Source: Desulfoarculaceae bacterium
GTDB taxonomy: Bacteria > Desulfobacterota > Desulfobulbia > Desulfobulbales > Desulfocapsaceae
Direction of reading: 5' to 3'
Assembly: GCA_019429465.1 (NCBI GenBank)
Contig: JAHYIV010000002.1
Location: forward strand, 62,001-126,000
Length of the DNA: 64,000 bases
The position numbers were made by a program, and so were the translations under genes. Below the pieces are notes generated by a model that saw only the letters and a list, made by a program, of their open reading frames with translations, ran no database searches and was not told the origin of the DNA. Positions 59,458-64,000 of the stretch are shown here, one piece after another (position 1 is the stretch's first letter; each line of letters begins with the position of its first letter).

Positions 59458-61476
59458 TTAGATCCAGGGATCGGTCTCTACGATGTTGATACACTCGACC
59501 TTCTCACACAGCCAATCCTGGGTCTCAGGATTAAAGGTGGAGTTAACGAAACACTTCCAGTTTTCGTCATCAACCGCTGGGAAGTCAGAGCGATAGTAGA
59601 ATCCTGGGTAGCGGGATTCTTTACGGAACTCAATGTGACGAATATGGGTCTCTACACACCAGATACGATGGTAGTTCTCCCAAGCACGAAGAAGCTCATG
59701 GAGATCGCCTGCTGCCATCTTCTCTGAATCTTCACGGAGCATTTTCAGAAGGTCAAGACAGATATTGAGAAGTTTACCGGAGGTCATGTAATAGGTAGCA
59801 ACGCCACCACCATACTCATCGGTGGCCTTCATCAAACGCATCATGATACCTGCTGGTTTGCAGAAATTAGGATTCACGTTTGAAGATGTGGAGGCGCCGA
59901 CAAACTCATGATAACGGCGAACTGGTGCGTAGATCTCATCCGCAAGTTCCTGAGGAGTCTGCTTCAGTTCGGGTTTGAAATCAGGATTGTCACGACAGAA
60001 TTTCACCATCTGCTTGGCAACAATACGGCCCTCTGCATGGGAACCGGAAGAGAACTTATGACCGGATGCGCCGACACCATCACCAGCGGTGAAGAGTCCA
60101 TCAACGGTGGTCATACGGTTATAGCCCCACTTGTACTTGTGGGAACGGGATGGATTCGCAACATCGGGAACCCAGGACTCGTCTGGACCAGAGGTCCAGA
60201 TACCACAGCATCCGGAGTGAGAACCGAGCATGTAGGGTTCAGTTGGCATAATCTCGGAACCAACCTTCTCTGGCTCGATGTTGGCACCAGCCCACAGGCC
60301 GGCCTGACCAATTGACATATCCAGGAAATCCTCCCAGGCCTCAGACTCAAGATGTTTCCAGTACTTCTTCACACCCTTCTCATCCATACCGGCAGCCTTC
60401 TTCGCATCAAGGAAGGCGTTCAGGGCAACATCGGTTGCCATGTAGATTGGACCACGTCCGGCCTTCAACTCGTTGATCATCAAATGATTCCGCAGACAGG
60501 TAGGGGTAACAGCAGAGGCGCCATAAGGCATGAACTTCGCAAGTTCCTCTTTTACTTCCGGGCTGTTGGCATAGAACTCACCAAGACCATTCTGTACCTT
60601 GGCCTTGAAGAGAAGGAACCAGGCACCAACAGGACCGTATCCATCCTTGAAACGGGCCGGGGTGAAACGATTCTCCATCATGGTCAGGGTAGCGCCGACC
60701 TGGGCACACATGGTGTAGGTGGAACCGGCATTCCATACTGGATACCAGGCACGACCCTTACCCTCACCGGTAGAGCGTGGGCGGAAAATATTAACCGCAC
60801 CACCGCAGGCAACGAGAGCAGTCTTGCAACGGAACACATGAACCTTGTTCTCACGGGTGGAGAAACCGACAGCACCAGCTATCTGGTTGGCCTTGTTCTT
60901 GTCGAGCAGCATCTTGACGATAAAGATACGTTCAAGGCAGTTGTCAGCACCAAGGGCAGCTTTGGCCGGCTCGGCGACGATGCACTTGTAAGACTCACCG
61001 TTGATCATGATCTGCCATTTACCGGTACGAACAGGAGTACCGCCTTCACGCAGGGACTTGGCAGGGGCAGCACCATCGAGAGTTTCACCATCGGCATCTT
61101 TCTTCCAGATCGGGAGGCCCCATTCTTCGAACAGCTTTACGGACTCATCAACGTGACGACCACAGTCATAGATCAGATCTTCACGAACAACACCCATGAG
61201 GTCATTACGAACCATCTTTACGTAATTCTCAATTGGGTTCTCACCGATGTAGGTATTGATAGCAGAAAGTCCCTGGGCAACAGCCCCGGAACGCTCCATG
61301 GCAGCCTTATCAACAAGGGTAATCTTCAGGTCAGCAGGTGCCCATTTCTTGATCTCAAATGCAGCACCACAGGCAGCCATACCGCCGCCAACGATAAGAA
61401 CGTCAACATCATGCTCGACGATCTCTGGATTCACGACGGCTGCAATCTCACCGTTTGGTTTATTTGGTAATGCCAT
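59458..61476 (-). CDS. aprA: APS reductase alpha subunit (flavoprotein)
   Basis: Dissimilatory adenylylsulfate reductase FAD subunit: APS + 2e- to sulfite + AMP, in the cytoplasm. 672 residues. VDVLIVGGGMAACGAAFEIKKW is the FAD-binding site; other family landmarks are MENRFTPARFKDGYGPVGAW, GSHSGCCGIWTSGPDESW (the active-site His loop of the family) and GVGASGHKFSSGSHAEGRI. The C terminus ends ECINIVETDPWI. AAGGAG upstream fixes the start. It follows aprB by about 65 nt. The direction of catalysis (reductive, not oxidative) is inferred from the presence of Qmo and the other genes, not from the sequence alone. Confidence 0.97.
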   Translation of the reverse strand: MALPNKPNGEIAAVVNPEIVEHDVDVLIVGGGMAACGAAFEIKKWAPADLKITLVDKAAMERSGAVAQGLSAINTYIGENPIENYVKMVRNDLMGVVREDLIYDCGRHVDESVKLFEEWGLPIWKKDADGETLDGAAPAKSLREGGTPVRTGKWQIMINGESYKCIVAEPAKAALGADNCLERIFIVKMLLDKNKANQIAGAVGFSTRENKVHVFRCKTALVACGGAVNIFRPRSTGEGKGRAWYPVWNAGSTYTMCAQVGATLTMMENRFTPARFKDGYGPVGAWFLLFKAKVQNGLGEFYANSPEVKEELAKFMPYGASAVTPTCLRNHLMINELKAGRGPIYMATDVALNAFLDAKKAAGMDEKGVKKYWKHLESEAWEDFLDMSIGQAGLWAGANIEPEKVGSEIMPTEPYMLGSHSGCCGIWTSGPDESWVPDVANPSRSHKYKWGYNRMTTVDGLFTAGDGVGASGHKFSSGSHAEGRIVAKQMVKFCRDNPDFKPELKQTPQELADEIYAPVRRYHEFVGASTSSNVNPNFCKPAGIMMRLMKATDEYGGGVATYYMTSGKLLNICLDLLKMLREDSEKMAAGDLHELLRAWENYHRIWCVETHIRHIEFRKESRYPGFYYRSDFPAVDDENWKCFVNSTFNPETQDWLCEKVECINIVETDPWI

Positions 61477-61541
61477 ATTAATGTCTCCTTAAAATATTAA
61501 AAGAGTTTGTCTACAATTCTGCAGAAGATTTAGAGCCAGAA

Positions 61542-61961
61542 TTATTTCTTTGGAGTCGGCAGGGCAGACTCAAGGGCCAGACACTCATCGTCAAGGTTCG
61601 CGCCCATGGTACCTACGTATGCGTTAGCAGCACCTTCAGAGGTGGTACGAATCGGGAATTTGAAACGTTTCATGTTACCGTTACGGAATTTAACAGTCCA
61701 CATAATGTCCGACGCACTGCGCATTGGATGAACCTGGCCACCCATTGGTACAAAATCATCATACCCACGAACGAAAATTGCACCCTGTGGACAAATCTTA
61801 ACACAAGAATAGCACTCCCAGCAGGCATCCGGCTCCTGGTTGTAGGCCTTCATCTCTTCTTTGTTAAGCACCATCAGGTCGTTGGGACAAATGTACATAC
61901 AAGCTGTTTTGTCTCCACCCTTGCAACCATCGCACTTGGAAGGATCTACATAACTTGGCAT
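61542..61961 (-). CDS. aprB: APS reductase beta subunit (2x[4Fe-4S])
   Basis: Ferredoxin-like partner of AprA that passes electrons to the FAD. 139 residues: CDGCKGGDKTACMYICPNDL (cluster with an insertion between the second and third Cys) and CWECYSCVKICPQGAI (second cluster; the Trp is the one suggested for electron transfer in the family), then the C-terminal arm that wraps AprA (MWTVKFRNGNMKRFKFPIRTT). AAGGAGG is 7 nt before the ATG. First gene of the apr unit. Confidence 0.97.
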   Translation of the reverse strand: MPSYVDPSKCDGCKGGDKTACMYICPNDLMVLNKEEMKAYNQEPDACWECYSCVKICPQGAIFVRGYDDFVPMGGQVHPMRSASDIMWTVKFRNGNMKRFKFPIRTTSEGAANAYVGTMGANLDDECLALESALPTPKK

Positions 61962-62186
61962 TAAACTACCTCCTTAGTTTATTTTTACTTTTGCGACCCA
62001 GAACCGACTGGGCCAACTTTAACTCCTACACGAAAAACATACACCTCACCCCATCACTATCCAGCGACAGGGAGGAAGTTTACAAACTGACAGCTATAAC
62101 CATAAAGACACAAATCACATAAAAATCATATTCAAAAATCAACACTGACAATAAAATGAACGGTCACTCATTTTCATAGGTTATAA

Positions 62187-62215
62187 TTTATAGTTTGTTG
62201 CCAATAGATTGTCAA
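62187..62215 (-). promoter_or_regulatory. Near-consensus sigma70 promoter for aprBA
   Basis: Minus strand TTGACA (62215-62210), exactly 17 nt, TATAAA (62192-62187). It is 31 nt after the ftsK stop and about 220 nt upstream of aprB, leaving a long 5' leader. No other candidate of similar quality was seen in the region. Confidence 0.8.
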
Positions 62216-62245
62216 GAAAATTAATTACCGAGACTCAACCAGGTA

Positions 62246-64000
62246 TTAATATGATTTCCTGACCAGAACCTCTCTTGGTTTGGCGCCATCAGCAGGACCT
62301 ACAATCCCTTCTTTCTCCATCAATTCGATCAACCGTGCTGCCCGATTATAACCAATCCGCAAACGGCGCTGCACCATTGAAATGGATGCCTGACCGGCCT
62401 CACATACCATGGCGATGGCCTCATCGTAACGTTCGTCGATGTCTTCAGCATTCTGCCCCGTAACGTTACACACCTCCTCTACCTCGGCCACAACCGAATC
62501 GTCATAGCTGGCACGCCCCTGACCTTTCAAAAAATCAACAATATGAGAAGTCTCCGCCTCTGAGATATAGGCGCCATGTATCCGTTGCAAAGGTCTTCCT
62601 GACGGCAGATAGAGCATATCCCCAGCTCCCAGAAGATGTTCAGCGCCAGAGGTATCTATAATCGTTCGTGAATCAATTTTTGATGCCACCTTAAAAGAGA
62701 TACGAGTGGGGAAATTAGCCTTGATAAGACCGGTCAACACATCTACTGAAGGACGCTGCGTTGCCAGGATAAGATGCATGCCAGCGGCCCTGGCCATCTG
62801 GGCCAGGCGGGCAATGGAAGACTCAACGTCTTTGGAGGCAACCATCATCAGATCAGCCAGCTCATCAACAATAATGACGATATATGGCAATCGTTCTTCG
62901 GCGGTCTCATTATAGGAGTCAAAGCCTTTCACCCTTGCCTCTTCCAGCAGACGGTAGCGCCGCTCCATTTCACGCACAGCCCACTGCAGGGCCCTGGAGG
63001 CAAGCTTTGGATCGACCACCACAGGGTGCAGCAGATGCGGAATCCCTTCATAGCCCGACAGTTCAATCCGCTTGGGATCGACCATCAGCAAGCGCACCTC
63101 ATCAGGGGTCGCGTTATAGAGCAGCGAAGAGATAATGGTATTAATGGCCACACTCTTGCCCGCTCCTGTGGCGCCGGCAATGAGAAGATGCGGCATCTTG
63201 GCCAGATCTGCAACAACAGGGTTTCCGACCACGTCAAGGCCAAGAGCAATGGAAAGTTTCGCTACCGAGGAACGGTACTTTTCCGTGGTCAGCAGGTCCC
63301 GTATGTACACCACCTGCCGGTCTTTATTGGGAATCTCTATACCGAGAGCGGCCTTCCCCGGCACCGAACCCACCACCCTGACAGATTGCGCCTTGAGGCC
63401 CAGGGCCAGATCATCGGCCAAGGCCACGATTTTATTAATCTTGACACCAGCGGCCGGTGCATACTCATAGGTCGTCACCACCGGTCCCGGCGAGATCCCG
63501 ACCACCTTGCCTGAAACGCCAAAGTTGATCAACTTCTGCTCGAGCTGTTTGGAAACCTTGTAGTACTCCTCCTTGTCCATCTTATGTTGTATCAACCCGG
63601 GTTTTTCGAGCAGGGACAAAGGAGGAAGACGCCACTCGCCCCGGGCAACGGGCCGCAGAGCAAAGACCTCATCTTCGCCTGACACCTCTGGCGCTGCCTT
63701 TGGTGATTCCTTGACAACCGGGACTGCGCTCAACAAAAATGGCGCAGACTCTACCGCGGGCCCCTCTATCTTTACAGACCTCTGTTCCCCGCCACGCTCA
63801 ACAAGTCCTGCCTGTCGCCTTATATTCTTCGATAACTCCTTTTTCCCCTCAATCGCTCTCAACCTTCCCCAGAAAAAAGAGGTCAGTCCATAAGGAGAAA
63901 AACGGGTAGAGAGCATGATGGAGAACGTCAAGATCAGCAATAAAAAGAGCACAGCACCTGGCCCACCCACCACTGAACGGAGCAGGCCCAGAACTGTTTT
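62246..64000 (-). CDS. ftsK: DNA translocase FtsK/SpoIIIE, C-terminal part (runs off the right edge)
   Basis: Hexameric DNA pump that resolves chromosome ends at the septum. The open frame continues to base 64000, so the true start is outside the window; residue numbers below are relative to GTG 63973. An N-terminal membrane helix (GAVLFLLLILTFSIML) and a short Pro/Ala-poor linker lead to the motor: LIAGATGAGKSVAINTII (Walker A), IVIIVDELADLMM (Walker B), ATQRPSVDVLTG, and the C-terminal gamma winged helix ASISMVQRRLRIGYNRAARLIELMEKEGIVG that reads KOPS. The linker is short compared with E. coli FtsK, as in SpoIIIE-like proteins. The apr promoter begins just after its stop. Confidence 0.95.
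   Translation of the reverse strand, partial: KTVLGLLRSVVGGPGAVLFLLLILTFSIMLSTRFSPYGLTSFFWGRLRAIEGKKELSKNIRRQAGLVERGGEQRSVKIEGPAVESAPFLLSAVPVVKESPKAAPEVSGEDEVFALRPVARGEWRLPPLSLLEKPGLIQHKMDKEEYYKVSKQLEQKLINFGVSGKVVGISPGPVVTTYEYAPAAGVKINKIVALADDLALGLKAQSVRVVGSVPGKAALGIEIPNKDRQVVYIRDLLTTEKYRSSVAKLSIALGLDVVGNPVVADLAKMPHLLIAGATGAGKSVAINTIISSLLYNATPDEVRLLMVDPKRIELSGYEGIPHLLHPVVVDPKLASRALQWAVREMERRYRLLEEARVKGFDSYNETAEERLPYIVIIVDELADLMMVASKDVESSIARLAQMARAAGMHLILATQRPSVDVLTGLIKANFPTRISFKVASKIDSRTIIDTSGAEHLLGAGDMLYLPSGRPLQRIHGAYISEAETSHIVDFLKGQGRASYDDSVVAEVEEVCNVTGQNAEDIDERYDEAIAMVCEAGQASISMVQRRLRIGYNRAARLIELMEKEGIVGPADGAKPREVLVRKSY

Overview
The window looks like one contiguous stretch of chromosome from an anaerobic sulfate-reducing bacterium of the Desulfobacterota. 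A Desulfobulbales / Desulfotalea-like organism is my best guess, by inference only. The metabolic signature is at the right end: aprB-aprA (APS reductase) followed by qmoA-qmoB-qmoC (quinone-interacting membrane oxidoreductase), the electron path that feeds sulfate reduction. The lptG homologue (Gram-negative outer membrane), the ferredoxin-rich proteins and the benzoyl-/hydroxyacyl-CoA-type activator ATPases at the left end fit that picture. The rest is mostly housekeeping information-processing genes, nearly all on the minus strand.

Layout, left to right. 1-3.7 kb: a truncated corrinoid-activator-like ASKHA protein (minus), divergent from a plus-strand, overlapping three-gene unit: lptG-family permease, an unrecognised Cys-containing protein, and a BadF/HgdC-type activator ATPase, closed by a strong terminator. 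3.7-19 kb, read right to left on the minus strand: rpsB-tsf-pyrH-frr-uppS-cdsA-dxr-rseP-tsaB, a dispersed palindromic repeat, then ispG-proS-relA/spoT-smr-fkpA-like and a 54-residue Cys/Lys-rich protein missed by the ORF track. 19-20 kb: a YkgJ-type Cys-cluster gene isolated by a terminator. 20-40 kb: a fused str-S10-spc-alpha supercluster (rpsL-rpsG-fusA-tufA-rpsJ ... rpoA-rplQ) in the usual order, without adk between secY and map, and interrupted after secY by a second copy of the palindromic repeat. 40-54 kb: tRNA-Thr/Tyr/Gly/Thr-tufB-rpmG-tRNA-Trp-secE-nusG-rplK-rplA-[L10 leader]-rplJ-rplL-[hairpin]-rpoB-rpoC. 54-62 kb: the apr-qmo unit with its own strong sigma70-like promoter and two terminators. 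62-64 kb: the 3' part of ftsK.

How the genes work together: the central 45 kb makes the ribosome, RNA polymerase core, elongation factors and Sec channel. The 5-19 kb cluster links translation (S2, EF-Ts, ribosome recycling, ProRS, t6A factor) with isoprenoid and envelope synthesis (IspG, Dxr, UppS, CdsA, RseP) and stringent control. Reduced quinone passes electrons through QmoC/B/A to AprBA, which reduces APS to sulfite. sat is not adjacent.

The most interesting signals are: an 84-bp palindromic element present twice, in opposite orientation, with an apparent compensatory base-pair change; an RSH enzyme whose hydrolase HD motif is HG; two tuf genes differing at a single synonymous base inside unrelated flanks; a lptG/unknown/activase operon; and several strong intercistronic hairpins. 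I found no phage, IS transposase or CRISPR array. All coordinates and motifs were read by eye, and family names are from knowledge, not database searches.
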